From assembly GCA_019056435.1 (NCBI GenBank), contig CP077641.1, forward strand, positions 3,100,001-3,164,000: a DNA stretch of 64,000 nt. Direction: 5' to 3'. This DNA comes from Stutzerimonas stutzeri (GTDB lineage: Bacteria > Pseudomonadota > Gammaproteobacteria > Pseudomonadales > Pseudomonadaceae). The notes under the pieces were generated by a model. That model saw nothing but the letters and a program-made list of their open reading frames with translations, did not search any database and was not told the DNA's origin. Position numbers and translations under genes: made by a program. This document shows positions 17,382 to 26,695 of this stretch, piece after piece; position 1 is the stretch's first letter, and each line of letters starts with the position of its first letter.

Positions 17382-18077
17382 ATGAGCAAGCTCTATTCAA
17401 TGGGTTGGGCGTTGGTGATGGTTGGGATCACTGGCTTTTCATATGCCGACTCTTATCAGGCATATATAAAATCCCCCACGCCGGAAACTGCGTTTGGATA
17501 CATACATCAGGTGACTACCCACCCGCGATGCGTGAATTGCCACGGAGTCATGAAGGACGGTGTCCAGCGGCCGATGGTGGGAGACGACAGTCGTTTGCAC
17601 CCCATGAACATCTCGAATGTGCACAATCTCCGCTTGAAAGTGGAAGGCAAGATCTTTGTTGAAGTTGCCAACACCTCTCAGCCTGTCAATTGCAGGAGTT
17701 GTCATCAGGATGTCAACGGAGATGCGCCTGGCATGCCGCCGGGGGCCGCGAACGATTTGATGCCCGGCTTCGTTTGGCACATGCCGCCGCCAACGATGAT
17801 CTTGAGCAAAACCATGGGGGTTCAAGAACTGTGCGAACAGCTGCTTGATCCCAGCAGAAACAGCTTCCTTGCCTTCAGGGGAGGGAGGAACGACCTCAAA
17901 ACGTTCAAGAAAGAGTTTGACCATCATGTGAACGATGATCCGCTCGTGCGCTGGGCATGGGAGCCAGGGCCGGGGCGAACTCCTGCACCCGGCACCCACG
18001 CGGACTTGGTTAAAGCCATGCAGCTTTGGACAAGCGCTGGCGCGCCATGTCCGGAAACGGCCAAGAAGGCGTTGTAG
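17382..18077 (+). CDS. periplasmic diheme cytochrome c-like protein
   Basis: 231 residues with a signal peptide (MSKLYSMGWALVMVGITGFSYA). Two c-type heme motifs are visible, RCVNCHG and NCRSCHQ, and many methionines (PGMPPG, LMPG, HMPPP) could be distal ligands. It starts 3 nt after the large subunit of the hydroxylase and is in the same operon. A periplasmic cytochrome beside a Tat-exported molybdenum hydroxylase suggests it carries electrons to the respiratory chain. I do not recognise a named family beyond the two CXXCH motifs. Confidence 0.8.
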   Translation: MSKLYSMGWALVMVGITGFSYADSYQAYIKSPTPETAFGYIHQVTTHPRCVNCHGVMKDGVQRPMVGDDSRLHPMNISNVHNLRLKVEGKIFVEVANTSQPVNCRSCHQDVNGDAPGMPPGAANDLMPGFVWHMPPPTMILSKTMGVQELCEQLLDPSRNSFLAFRGGRNDLKTFKKEFDHHVNDDPLVRWAWEPGPGRTPAPGTHADLVKAMQLWTSAGAPCPETAKKAL

Positions 18078-18120
18078 TCCTTTGTTGAGGCGTCGCGGCA
18101 GCGCCAGAGGGGATCTAACT

Positions 18121-19305
18121 ATGTTGACGGGAACGACTGCTCTACTGGATGCCATCGCTACCCTTGAGCGTGAGAGCAGTCAGGCGGTGCTGGCCACCGT
18201 GGTCAAAGTTGAAGGTTCGGCCTATCGCCGACCTGGCGCGCGAATGCTGGTTCCATTATATGGCGGCACCATAGGCACCATCAGCGGTGGCTGCCTTGAA
18301 TCGGAAGTGGCAAAAAAGGCGTGGTGGCTGACAGAAAACAACGGTGCCTCGGTACGTCGCTACAGCACCGCGTCCCAAGAGGACGATGCGGATGGTGCGG
18401 ACGAGGATGTTGGACTGACGTTTGGCCTGGGCTGCAACGGTACCGTCCACGTATTGCTACAACGTCATCGGCCGGATAAGCCCTTGGCAGTTCTCCAACT
18501 GCTTCGTCTTGTTCGCCGCAGTGGCCAGCCTGGCGCGCTGGCAAGCGTGGTCGCGTGCAACAAAAACTCGCGCGTCAGCGTTGGCGACCATTTGGCGCTG
18601 CACTCGAATCATTTCGATGGTTTACCTCTGTTGGATCCGGTGATCGATGCTCAAGTGCGGTCGGGTCTGGCTGATACGCTGAGCCAGGCTCGATCGAGCC
18701 TACGTACCTATCGTGATAAGCACGGTACTGTAGAGGTATTTTGCGAGTACTTGCCGCCGCAGCAGCGTATGGTGATTTTCGGTGCCGGGCATGATGCCCT
18801 ACCACTGGTACAACTCGCCAAACTACAGGACTGGCATGTGACCGTGATCGATGGCCGAGTTCACTTCGCCCGGCCCGAACGTTTTCCCATGGCCGATGCA
18901 GTGTTGCAGGCGGATGCTCGCGGACCCTATACCCTGCATTCGCAGACCAACGGTGCACTGGTTGCAGTAATGACTCACAGCTACAGTCAGGATCTTCATT
19001 GGCTCGGAGGGTTGCTGAGCGGTACGCCCGCCTACATAGGTCAATTAGGTCCGCGAGATCGCACTGAGCGTCTACTTGGCGAGCTAACCGCATCAGGTGT
19101 TGAGTTATCGGCGTTGGAGCGGCTGCACTATCCGGTCGGGCTGGATATAGGCGGTGACACGCCAGAAGCTGTGGCAACGGCTATCGTTGCCGAGATGACC
19201 GCCGTGCTGAATCGGCGTAACGGCGGCATGCTCAAAAACCGCCAGGTGGCGATTCATGCTCCCACGCCGCAGGACTATGGCTATCTTTCCGCGGTGGTCA
19301 GTTGA
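18121..19305 (+). CDS. XdhC/CoxI family molybdenum-cofactor maturation protein
   Basis: 394 residues. The N-terminal XdhC/CoxI domain has ATVVKVEGSAYRRPGARMLV and GTISGGCLESEV; the latter is the signature loop with the conserved cysteine. The C-terminal Rossmann domain begins MVIFGAGHDALPLV and has AVMTHSYSQDLHWL and YPVGLDIGGDTPEAVATAIV. XdhC proteins bind molybdopterin, help add the terminal sulfur and insert the cofactor into xanthine-oxidase-family enzymes. That matches its place after the hydroxylase genes. Its end overlaps by 8 nt the 3' end of the convergent glxA gene. Confidence 0.92.
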   Translation: MLTGTTALLDAIATLERESSQAVLATVVKVEGSAYRRPGARMLVPLYGGTIGTISGGCLESEVAKKAWWLTENNGASVRRYSTASQEDDADGADEDVGLTFGLGCNGTVHVLLQRHRPDKPLAVLQLLRLVRRSGQPGALASVVACNKNSRVSVGDHLALHSNHFDGLPLLDPVIDAQVRSGLADTLSQARSSLRTYRDKHGTVEVFCEYLPPQQRMVIFGAGHDALPLVQLAKLQDWHVTVIDGRVHFARPERFPMADAVLQADARGPYTLHSQTNGALVAVMTHSYSQDLHWLGGLLSGTPAYIGQLGPRDRTERLLGELTASGVELSALERLHYPVGLDIGGDTPEAVATAIVAEMTAVLNRRNGGMLKNRQVAIHAPTPQDYGYLSAVVS

Positions 19306-20296
19306 GCATCTGCTGACAGCGAGACGGCCCCGCACCTGTGTGATTCAAGACTCTCCCTTGGGCAGATGCATATAACGCGTTGCGCATCAGTTGCGGTGGT
19401 TTGCCATAGGCACGCAGAAAAGCCTGGCGCATGCGCTCACGATCCTTGAAACCCGTTTCTCGCGCGATCACCTCTATGGGGTGGCGACTGGTTTCCATCA
19501 TGACTCTTGCCGCGTCAACGCGAAGGCGCTCGATAGCTTTGGCTGGGGTCTTGCCGGTTTCCTCGACGAACAAGCGACTGAATTGCCTTGGGCTGAGCCT
19601 TGCTACATTCGCAAGCACGGTGACAGAGAGATCGCCGCCAAGGTTCTCGCGAGCATAAGTCAGCGCAAGCTGTATACGGTCGGACTTTGGGTCTATCTCA
19701 AGAAGAGTCGAGAGTTGTGACTGCACGGCGCTCCTGCACTGAGACATCACCAGTTTGCGGGCTACCCGGCGGCCCAGGTCACGGCCCAGGTCGTTCTCGA
19801 CCATGGCGAGCGCAAGATCTATTCCGGCGTTCATACCCGCACCCGTCCAGATCTGCCCGTCGACGATGAACAGTCGGTCGTCATCGATTTTTATCGTGGG
19901 ATGGCGTTTTTTGAACTCGGCCACGTGCAACCAATGAGTCGTGACCCGTTTGCCCTCCAATAGGCCGGCTTCGGCGAGCACGAAGACACCTGTGCACAAT
20001 GAGGCAATACGCCGCGATTGTGAGCTGGCACTGGATAGACAGGCCAGCAGCTCCGGGCTGGGTTCACCCAACTCTAAATAGCCGCTGATAATGATGGTGT
20101 CGTAGCCTTCCGAACGGAGTGGTTCGGTATTCACCGAAAAGCCATGGGACGACATCACAGTCCCTCCAGCTTCAGATACCAGGTGGAATGCATAGGCCTG
20201 TTCGCCATGCAACAGGTTGGCGCACTCGAACATAGAGCTAAGCGCCAAGCTCATTGGTTGGAACCGCGGATAGACCACCAGCGCTACGGTATGCAT
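19298..20296 (-). CDS. GlxA family transcriptional regulator, copy 2 (intact)
   Basis: 332 residues. The N-terminal DJ-1/PfpI-like domain (MHTVALVVYPRFQPMSLALS, then SLCTGVFVLAEAGLLEGKRV) has a cysteine at the elbow. The C-terminal AraC domain shows NVARLSPRQFSRLFVEETG and VIARETGFKDRERMRQAFL. It is very similar along its full length to the frameshifted copy at 5467-6416, with mainly conservative differences. Being convergent with xdhC, it is placed to regulate the molybdenum hydroxylase operon. The 33-nt element upstream of that operon is its candidate site. Confidence 0.9.
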   Translation of the reverse strand: MHTVALVVYPRFQPMSLALSSMFECANLLHGEQAYAFHLVSEAGGTVMSSHGFSVNTEPLRSEGYDTIIISGYLELGEPSPELLACLSSASSQSRRIASLCTGVFVLAEAGLLEGKRVTTHWLHVAEFKKRHPTIKIDDDRLFIVDGQIWTGAGMNAGIDLALAMVENDLGRDLGRRVARKLVMSQCRSAVQSQLSTLLEIDPKSDRIQLALTYARENLGGDLSVTVLANVARLSPRQFSRLFVEETGKTPAKAIERLRVDAARVMMETSRHPIEVIARETGFKDRERMRQAFLRAYGKPPQLMRNALYASAQGRVLNHTGAGPSRCQQMLN

Positions 20297-20695
20297 CGAT
20301 CACCTCATGGATACGTACGGGTAACGACTGTCACGAGCAGTTCAGTGAGCCACAGCTCTAGGCTTCAGAATGTTCGAGTCGAGCATGTTTCAGCGTGCGA
20401 TTCACAAAGAGGCCGTAGGCTGCGCTCTTGCTTGTTCCTCCGGCTGCCGGGTAGAAAAGAATATTGCCAGCGGCAGTAACTTGCCTTGGACCAAACTGTG
20501 GTTCTGGAATCAGCCTGCGGTGATCAATCCAGATGCGTAGGCGTGCTGCAAGGTGGAGCGTGCTGGCTGGACTACCCCCGTTCCGGTAGACATTCCCGGC
20601 CTATGCCAAGGCGGCGTCGAAGCGCGCTATGGTCACACTTGGCACCCCGAACCACAGCCCATCCTGAGCTGCGCGGGATAAAAGGCCAGGAGCAA
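20297..20695. other. no gene seen
   Basis: The first part holds the promoter of glxA copy 2, which faces this stretch. The rest shows no gene with family features on either strand and leads into the decayed amidotransferase remnant. Confidence 0.4.
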
Positions 20696-21125
20696 TCAGG
20701 GCTCATTGCCTGTTTCAGGGAGCTTGGCGGGCCCGCCGAGGATGCCGGCGCTGGCCAGTTCGCTGGCATGGCCCAGTAGGCAGTGCTCGAAGCCTGCGCC
20801 ACGCACTTCGGGGTGAAATTGCAGGCCCAGCACATTCGTCCCGCAGGCGAAGGCCTGGTTGCGACAGAGCGGTGTGGAGGCGAGGAGGGTACAGCCCTGC
20901 GGCAGATCGAAGGTATCGCCATGCCAATGCAGCACGGGCACGCCGCGCAATGCAGCGAGCGGCTGTTATTCGGCCGAGGACACCAGATCGAGGGGCGACC
21001 AGCCGATCTCCTTGGCCGGCCCCGGATAGACGCGCGCGCCCAGGGCGGCGGCCATCAGTTGCGCGCCGAGGCCGATGCCCAGTGTCGGCCGGTCAGCGGC
21101 CAGGCGAACAATCGAGGAACAATCG
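20696..21125 (-). pseudogene. remnant of a class I glutamine amidotransferase
   Basis: On the minus strand, [20 protein letters not shown] and EIGWSPLDL, then after an in-frame TAA, RGVPVLHWHGDTFDLPQG and NVLGLQFHPEVRGAGFEHCL. This is the core of GMP-synthase-like class I amidotransferases. The nucleophile cysteine of the usual GICLGAQ motif is replaced by Gly, there is a stop codon in the middle, and the N-terminus and normal end are missing. It is clearly non-functional. Confidence 0.75.
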
Positions 21126-21199
21126 AGGACAGACCACGATATTGATGTAGCTGAACATCATTTCGGGGTCGGCGCTACCTGTCGTGACTGACCGCTCTT

Positions 21200-21500
21200 G
21201 GCCGATTCTGTTGAAAAAGTAGGTTCAGCGGCAGCCGGCCAGTCAGGTGTGCCTGCGGTCGAAGTGGCTGTAAGCCACTTTAAGTTGCCTTTCGGCGTTT
21301 CACTGAGCTTCCTTGCTCAGGTCTGAGGGTTAATTCGAGGGTTTCTGCTCGCAGCAGACGTACCTATCCCGTGAGCGGCGGCCCGTGTGGCACAAGCTTG
21401 GCCATGCGTCGCAGGTTTTGGACGGTCGCGGCCAAGGTGAATTCGTCAGTCGCACCCGTTAGGCCACGCAACTCAGAATCGGCCATAAGTGGACGGTTGC
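21200..21500 (-). mobile_element. remnant of an IS5/IS1182-type insertion sequence (transposase C-terminus)
   Basis: The minus strand at 21364-21485 encodes ELRGLTGATDEFTLAATVQN and LRRMAKLVP, a typical C-terminal end of such transposases. About 150 nt further lies GATTCTGTTGAAAAAGTAGG (from about 21205), which resembles IS terminal sequence of this group. A perfect 8-bp hairpin (AAGTGGCT-GTA-AGCCACTT, 21262-21280) lies between them. The rest of the transposase is absent, so the element is dead. The exact family needs a search. Confidence 0.5.
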
Positions 21501-21823
21501 AGCGGCGGCCTCCCTCCTGAAGCTGCCTACGAAACGAGGGGGCAAGTCCACCATGCGTTTCTCCATTCGTACCCGAGATTCTCCTGCTGAGCATGATACG
21601 TCTTGTTGCTGGTCGCATTGCACAGCGGCTTGACCGCCGCCATTCTGAAAAGGCTGACAGACGAGCAGACCGAGGCGGCTCGTGAGCGTATGCACGAGAA
21701 CCGTCGCGCGGTGCCGGCGAACTACGTGCAGATCGCAGGGAGGCGTTTATTGACCCGTACGGATTTGGCTCGCGCTACAAATGCTTCTGTCAGCACGCGA
21801 GGTCTCAGGCTCGGCTGCAGGGA

Positions 21824-22753
21824 TCAGCCGGCCCTTTGGCGTTGCATATCTAGGTATCGCTCGCCAAGCAACACGACCAGCCCGCTCAGTACGATGATGA
21901 GAGTGCCAACGAAACTCCAGAAATTCGGCAGCTCCCGGAAGAAGAGATATCCCAGGAGGCTGGCCCCTACAATCTGCAAATACGTAAAAGGTGCTACGAA
22001 CGGAGCCGGGGCTACCTCGAAAGCACGCACCAGGCAATAGTGTCCACAACCTCCAAGCACCCCCATGCTGATCAGCAACCCAACATGCATGACATTGTCT
22101 GGAAAGTGCCAAACGAAGGGCAGCATCAAACTGGTCACTACAAACCCAGCTGCCGCCATATATGTATTGGACGTCTCCGGCGTGTCGTGGAGGGCGAGTC
22201 TACGCGACAGAATCTGGGTGAGTGCCGAAGTACAAGCACTCACGAGAACCAGTAGCACGGCAGGATGAAACGCATCGTTGCCGGGCTGGATAACGCACAG
22301 CGCGCCAGCAAATCCACAGACCACTGCGAGCATCTTTAGCAGGCCTACCTTCTCGCCCAGCATGAAAGGCGCCAGCAGCAGCACCATCATCGGCGCAGTA
22401 AAGCTCACAGCCGCCGCGGTTGCCACTGGCACGTACTGGAGCGCGCAGAACATTAGGAAGGAAGTAAGGCAGAACAGCAGCGATCGCACGAGCTGCAGCC
22501 AGGGACGCTGGGAGCGAAACAGTGCTGACCCTCTACGCGGCGCAAACACGATTAGCATGAAGGCCACGTGGCCGAAGTAGCGGCACCAGAGCAGTTGAAT
22601 AACTGGGTAGAACACCCCCAGGTATTTCACTTCTGCGTTCAGCAACGGGATCAGAACCGCTGCGGCCAGCATGAACACCATCGCTTGCACGAACGGTTTA
22701 CGCTTTGGCAACGACTGCCCCGGCGGTGTCCCGTCTTCTTGCTCCCTGTACAT
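21824..22753 (-). CDS. EamA/DMT family transporter
   Basis: 309 residues from the ATG at 22753, with about ten hydrophobic segments in two EamA repeats. The first has FYPVIQLLWCRYFGHVAFML and TSFLMFCALQYVPVATAAAV; the second has VLLVLVSACTSALTQILSRR and FTYLQIVGASLLGYLFFREL. This is the usual layout of drug/metabolite exporters. The substrate is unknown. It lies between the IS/amidotransferase scar and the sugar-acid cluster, on the same strand as the FAH gene but separated by about 90 nt, so it may or may not belong to that cluster. Confidence 0.85.
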   Translation of the reverse strand: MYREQEDGTPPGQSLPKRKPFVQAMVFMLAAAVLIPLLNAEVKYLGVFYPVIQLLWCRYFGHVAFMLIVFAPRRGSALFRSQRPWLQLVRSLLFCLTSFLMFCALQYVPVATAAAVSFTAPMMVLLLAPFMLGEKVGLLKMLAVVCGFAGALCVIQPGNDAFHPAVLLVLVSACTSALTQILSRRLALHDTPETSNTYMAAAGFVVTSLMLPFVWHFPDNVMHVGLLISMGVLGGCGHYCLVRAFEVAPAPFVAPFTYLQIVGASLLGYLFFRELPNFWSFVGTLIIVLSGLVVLLGERYLDMQRQRAG

Positions 22754-22844
22754 CAGACGCACCCCTGAGCTGACCCGGAATTGGGCCCGCAACTGTCTGG
22801 CCGTACTGGCCGAAATCCTCTAGGGATGCGCACCAAATGATCCC

Positions 22845-23558
22845 TTACCTTACGGTGATTTCTAACGTACCCACACCCTCGACACCCCCGATCAGCTTGT
22901 CCCCCCGGCGTACTGCGCCTACACCCGCTGGCGTACCGGTCATGATGAGATCGCCTGGCTCGAGTACGAAGAGCTGCGATAGGTATGCGACCACTTCAGG
23001 CACGCTCCAGATCAATGAAGCCAAGTCGCCTTCCTGACGGGGCTCGCCATTGACTTCGAGCCAAATGCGGCCGTCTTTCGGATGGCCGATCTTCGCAGCC
23101 GGCACTAGCGCTGAGCAGGGAGCCGCATGGTCAAAGCCTTTTTGCGACTGCCCATGGGCGCCCCATCTTCTTCGCCTCGGCTTGCAGGTCGCGGCGGGTC
23201 ATGTCCAGCCCAACGGCATAGCCGTAGACGTGTTGGAGCGCGTGCTCTACAGGAATGCTGCTGCCCCCAGTCCGATAGCCACGACCATTTCGATCTCATG
23301 ATGAACATCTTCCGTGCCGGGCGGGTAAGGGAACTCGCTTCCGTCGGGCAGCAGGCTGTCGGGATGCTTGGTGAAGAAAAACGGTGGTTCGCGATCCGGG
23401 TCGTGACCCATTTCGCGAGCATGTTCGGCATAGTTGCGACCGACGCAATAGACGCGCCGGACTGGGAAGCGCTGGCTACTGTCCGCAATGGACAGAGTAG
23501 GAATGATGGGCTCGAAAAGATATTCGGTAGGCTCAGACGGGTTCATCAGGAACTCCAT
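22845..23558 (-). CDS. fumarylacetoacetate hydrolase family protein (two frameshifts)
   Basis: Three frame segments together give about 237 residues: [20 protein letters not shown], then [15 protein letters not shown] and [12 protein letters not shown], next [20 protein letters not shown], and finally LVLEVNG-type sequence and [20 protein letters not shown]. The metal-binding glutamates are in HHEIE. Breaks fall at the plus-strand C run 23264-23268 and T run 23139-23143, each needing one base. The N-terminal part resembles fumarylpyruvate hydrolases, but in sugar-acid clusters FAH proteins cleave 2,4-diketo-3-deoxy acids. It ends the operon that starts at the dehydratase to its right. Confidence 0.83.
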
Positions 23559-23601
23559 AGCTTTGTGGCTGGCGAGCCCTGCGTTGACAGGGCGGGATTG
23601 G

Positions 23602-25356
23602 CTAGCGGTTCTGCGGAACGCTGCCGTGCTCGTTCAGGCTACGCAGAAAATCGAAATCACAGCCCTGATCGGCCTGTGTGACGGTATCTAGGAACAGCTT
23701 GCGATAGCCGCGATCATCGCCTTCGCGAGCCTCCGGCAGGCTGAGCGTGCTGCGCCGGCGGGCAAGTTCCTCTTCGCTGACCAATAATTCAAGGGAGCGC
23801 TCGCTGACGCTCAAACGCAGCCGATCGCCGCTTTCGATGACCGCGAGCGGGCCGCCGACTGCCGCTTCGGGCGTCACGTGCAAGATGATGGTGCCACCGG
23901 CTGTGCCGCTCATGCGGCCATCCGAAATGCGCACCATGTCCTTTACACCAGCCCGGGCGAGCTTGCGAGGGATCGGGATATAGCCAGCTTCCGGCATGCC
24001 TGGAGCACCCTTCGGCCCAATGTTCTTAAGCACGAGGATGTCATCGGCATTTACGTCGAGTTGAGGATCATCGATTCGCTCGGCGAGATCGGCGAGCCCG
24101 TCGAACACCACCACGCGGCCTTCGTGCTCCATCAGTTCGGGGCTGGCGGCTGATTGCTTGATGATCGCGCCGTCCGGGGCAAGATTGCCACGCAGGAAAG
24201 CGATACCGCCTTGCGGATAGATGGGCTTGTCCAGTGAGCGTACGACGTCCTGGGGAAAGGCAGTGGTCTGCTCCAGTTCCTCACCCAACGTACGTCCGGT
24301 AACCGTTAGCGCGTCGAGGTGCAGGAAGGGCCGCAGCTCGCGTAGCACTGTGGCCAGCCCACCGGCTTTGTGCAGATCCTCCATGTAATGCGTACCGGAA
24401 GGCTTGAGGTCGACGAGCACCGGAATGTTGCGCCCGAGCGCGTCGACCCGGTCCATATCGATACGGATGCCGCAGCGGCCCGCAATCGCGGCCAGGTGGA
24501 CGATACCGTTGGTCGACCCACCGATGGCAAGCAGCACCATCAGCGCATTTTCGAAAGCCTTTTCAGTAAGGATCCGGTCCGGTGTCAATCCGGCCTGAAT
24601 CATCGCCACCGCCTGCGTACCGGTGCGCTCAGCGACGCGGATGCGATCGGCAGTAACGGCGGGTGGGGTGGCGCCACCGGGCAACATCATGCCGAGCGCT
24701 TCGGTGACGCAAGCCATGGTGCTGGCAGTGCCCATGACCGAACAGGTACCGACGCTAGCAACCAACTGATCGTTGACCTCGGTAATTTCCTGCTGGTCGA
24801 TCTCCTCACCGCGGTACATGCCCCAAAAGCGTCGGCAATCGGTACAGGCGCCTACTCGAACGCCACGATGCGAGCCAGTCAGCATCGAGCCGCTGACCAG
24901 CTGGATGGCGGGCACGCTGGCACTGGCTGCGCCCATTAGTTGAGCCGGAACCGTCTTGTCGCAGCCGCCAATCAGTACGACAGCATCAATTGGCAGGGCA
25001 CGGATCATCTCCTCCGTGTCCATGGACATTAGGTTTCGCAGAAACATGCTGTTGGGGTGGGCGAAACTTTCATGGATCGAGATGGTGGGGAAATCCACGG
25101 GTAGCCCACCGGCCATCATGACCCCGCGCTTGACGGCCTCGATAAGCTGCGGGGCGTTTCCATGGCAGGGGTTGAAACCGCTCCCGGTATTGGTGATGCC
25201 GACGATTGGACGCGACAGCGCGTCGTCTGAATATCCGGCGCCCTTGATGAATGCCTTGCGCAAGAACAGCGAGAATTCCGCATCTCCATAGTTTGTCAGG
25301 CCCTTACGCATCCCTTGCGCCGAGTTTTTTGCCGGGTTGTCGTTGTTATTGTTCAC
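23602..25356 (-). CDS. IlvD/Edd family sugar-acid dehydratase
   Basis: 584 residues from the GTG at 25356, which has GAGAGGAAA upstream. The three cluster cysteines are at about residues 64 (GFNPCHGN), 132 (GGCDKTVPAQLMGAA) and 205 (SVGTCSVMGTASTMACV). Their spacing equals that of the characterised L-arabinonate dehydratase group (59/127/200). A CTDCRRFWGMYRGEEI stretch also fits that subgroup rather than true dihydroxy-acid dehydratase. The enzyme removes water from an aldonic acid to give a 2-keto-3-deoxy acid. Unlike most neighbours the frame is intact. It lies just upstream of the FAH gene and downstream of the lacI-type gene on the same strand. Confidence 0.9.
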   Translation of the reverse strand: MNNNNDNPAKNSAQGMRKGLTNYGDAEFSLFLRKAFIKGAGYSDDALSRPIVGITNTGSGFNPCHGNAPQLIEAVKRGVMMAGGLPVDFPTISIHESFAHPNSMFLRNLMSMDTEEMIRALPIDAVVLIGGCDKTVPAQLMGAASASVPAIQLVSGSMLTGSHRGVRVGACTDCRRFWGMYRGEEIDQQEITEVNDQLVASVGTCSVMGTASTMACVTEALGMMLPGGATPPAVTADRIRVAERTGTQAVAMIQAGLTPDRILTEKAFENALMVLLAIGGSTNGIVHLAAIAGRCGIRIDMDRVDALGRNIPVLVDLKPSGTHYMEDLHKAGGLATVLRELRPFLHLDALTVTGRTLGEELEQTTAFPQDVVRSLDKPIYPQGGIAFLRGNLAPDGAIIKQSAASPELMEHEGRVVVFDGLADLAERIDDPQLDVNADDILVLKNIGPKGAPGMPEAGYIPIPRKLARAGVKDMVRISDGRMSGTAGGTIILHVTPEAAVGGPLAVIESGDRLRLSVSERSLELLVSEEELARRRSTLSLPEAREGDDRGYRKLFLDTVTQADQGCDFDFLRSLNEHGSVPQNR

Positions 25357-25430
25357 GGGCGTTTCCTCTCGATGGATTGGCGGCGCCGAAGCAACCGGCA
25401 GGTAGTGCGCGCCTGCTGGAGGCGCGGGTG

Positions 25431-26471
25431 TCATGTAGCTGGTACGGGGCCGGAACTGCCGCGCACGATCAGTTCGGTAGTGGTCTCGATCGGACCTACA
25501 GGGGCTTTTCCCGACAGCGCGTCGAGCAGGTAGGTGCCTGCATAGGCGCCTATCTGCGCAAGCTCCACGCGGGTGGTGGTCAACGGAGGCGACATGTACC
25601 GGGCGTAATCGAAATCGTTGAAGCCGACGACCGAGATATCTTCAGGCACCCTAACCCCCAGGTTCTTGGCAGCCAGCAGTGCACCGAACGCGAGCAGGTC
25701 GTTAGCGCAAATCACCGCAGTTGGCCGCTCGGGACCGCGCAACAGACGCTGCATGGAGACAATCGCCCCTTCCAAGGAAAGGTCCGTTGCCATACGCCAT
25801 TGATCCGGAAGTTCAAGCCCTTCTTCGGCGAGGCGCGCCTGGGTTCCCGCGATCCGGTCACCGACACGGTCGTTGAACGAGCGCTCATTAACGATCATGC
25901 CGAACTTCCGGTGCCCCAGGGCGAGCAGGTGTTCAACCATTTGCCGGGCGACGGCCACGTTATCGAAGCCGACGCTGGGTCGGCTCTGGTCCAGAGACCA
26001 TGCCTGTACACATGGAATACGCTTGCGGTCGATCAGCTCCCACATCCTCGGATCGTGCGTTCGGCCGACTACCATCAGCGCGTCTACACCGTGCTCAAGC
26101 ATGGTCTGCACTTCCTTGAGCTCTACTTCCGCATCAAAGCCGAAGCTGGCGACCAAGAGGGTGTAGCCCGCTTCGTGGACCTTCTGCTGGAAGGCGGCGA
26201 GTGGGCGTGAAAAGGTTTCCGTAGCTAGCGTGGGAACGACCGCGCCTATGGTCATGCTGCGCCTGGACACCAAGGTTCGAGCCGCGGCGTTGAGTACATA
26301 ACCGAGTTCGTCGCAGGCTTGTTGCACGGCCTGACGTTTGGCGTCACTTACGGTGGCGCTACCGTTGATGACGCGTGAAACCGTCGCGGTCGAAACACCG
26401 GCGAGGCTAGCGACATCATGCAAGCTAGCGCGAGACAGAACGGTGCGTTCCGGGTGAGTCGTGTTGCCCAT
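25431..26471 (-). CDS. LacI family transcriptional repressor
   Basis: 346 residues. The LacI helix-turn-helix is [20 protein letters not shown] followed by the hinge with [10 protein letters not shown]. The periplasmic-binding-protein-like effector domain has [40 protein letters not shown] and [20 protein letters not shown], as in GntR/gluconate-type repressors. It is transcribed with the dehydratase and FAH genes and diverges from the enolase-family gene and transporter. The three operator-like sites in the intergenic region match the usual LacI-family core, so it very likely controls both arms. The inducer should be the sugar acid or its keto-deoxy product. Confidence 0.93.
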   Translation of the reverse strand: MGNTTHPERTVLSRASLHDVASLAGVSTATVSRVINGSATVSDAKRQAVQQACDELGYVLNAAARTLVSRRSMTIGAVVPTLATETFSRPLAAFQQKVHEAGYTLLVASFGFDAEVELKEVQTMLEHGVDALMVVGRTHDPRMWELIDRKRIPCVQAWSLDQSRPSVGFDNVAVARQMVEHLLALGHRKFGMIVNERSFNDRVGDRIAGTQARLAEEGLELPDQWRMATDLSLEGAIVSMQRLLRGPERPTAVICANDLLAFGALLAAKNLGVRVPEDISVVGFNDFDYARYMSPPLTTTRVELAQIGAYAGTYLLDALSGKAPVGPIETTTELIVRGSSGPVPAT

Positions 26472-26538
26472 GAGTGGTCCTTCAGTTGGCCATTCAGCGA
26501 ATGACGTTTGACATTAGGTAAAACCGAAACTAGGTTTT

Positions 26539-26552
26539 TGTAAACGCTTACA
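26539..26552. promoter_or_regulatory. LacI-family operator site 1
   Basis: TGTAAACGCTTACA, an inverted repeat with the central CG typical of LacI-family sites, lies about 67 nt before the repressor start codon. Confidence 0.75.
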
Positions 26553-26570
26553 TTGAATTTTTTTATCTCA

Positions 26571-26584
26571 TGTAATCGTTTACA
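26571..26584. promoter_or_regulatory. LacI-family operator site 2
   Basis: TGTAATCGTTTACA, the same pattern TGTAANCGNTTACA, centred 32 nt (three helical turns) from site 1. Confidence 0.7.
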
Positions 26585-26649
26585 CGTCCGTCTGCTTAGT
26601 CGCGCTAGTCGCACCAAACTGACTGATTCCTTCACCGCTCGATCGCAAA

Positions 26650-26663
26650 TGTAAGCGTTTACA
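26650..26663. promoter_or_regulatory. LacI-family operator site 3
   Basis: TGTAAGCGTTTACA, again the same pattern, 33 nt before the ATG of the enolase-superfamily gene, where it would overlap that promoter. Confidence 0.78.
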
Positions 26664-26695
26664 TAGTCTCCATAACGGGACTGGAGAAAATTCAG

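Noticed and set aside
21603-21830. plus-strand frame with LTAAILKRLTDEQTEAARER as a gene
   Set aside because: Looks protein-like for about 50 residues, but has no start signal, merges into the antisense of the EamA gene and matches no family I know.
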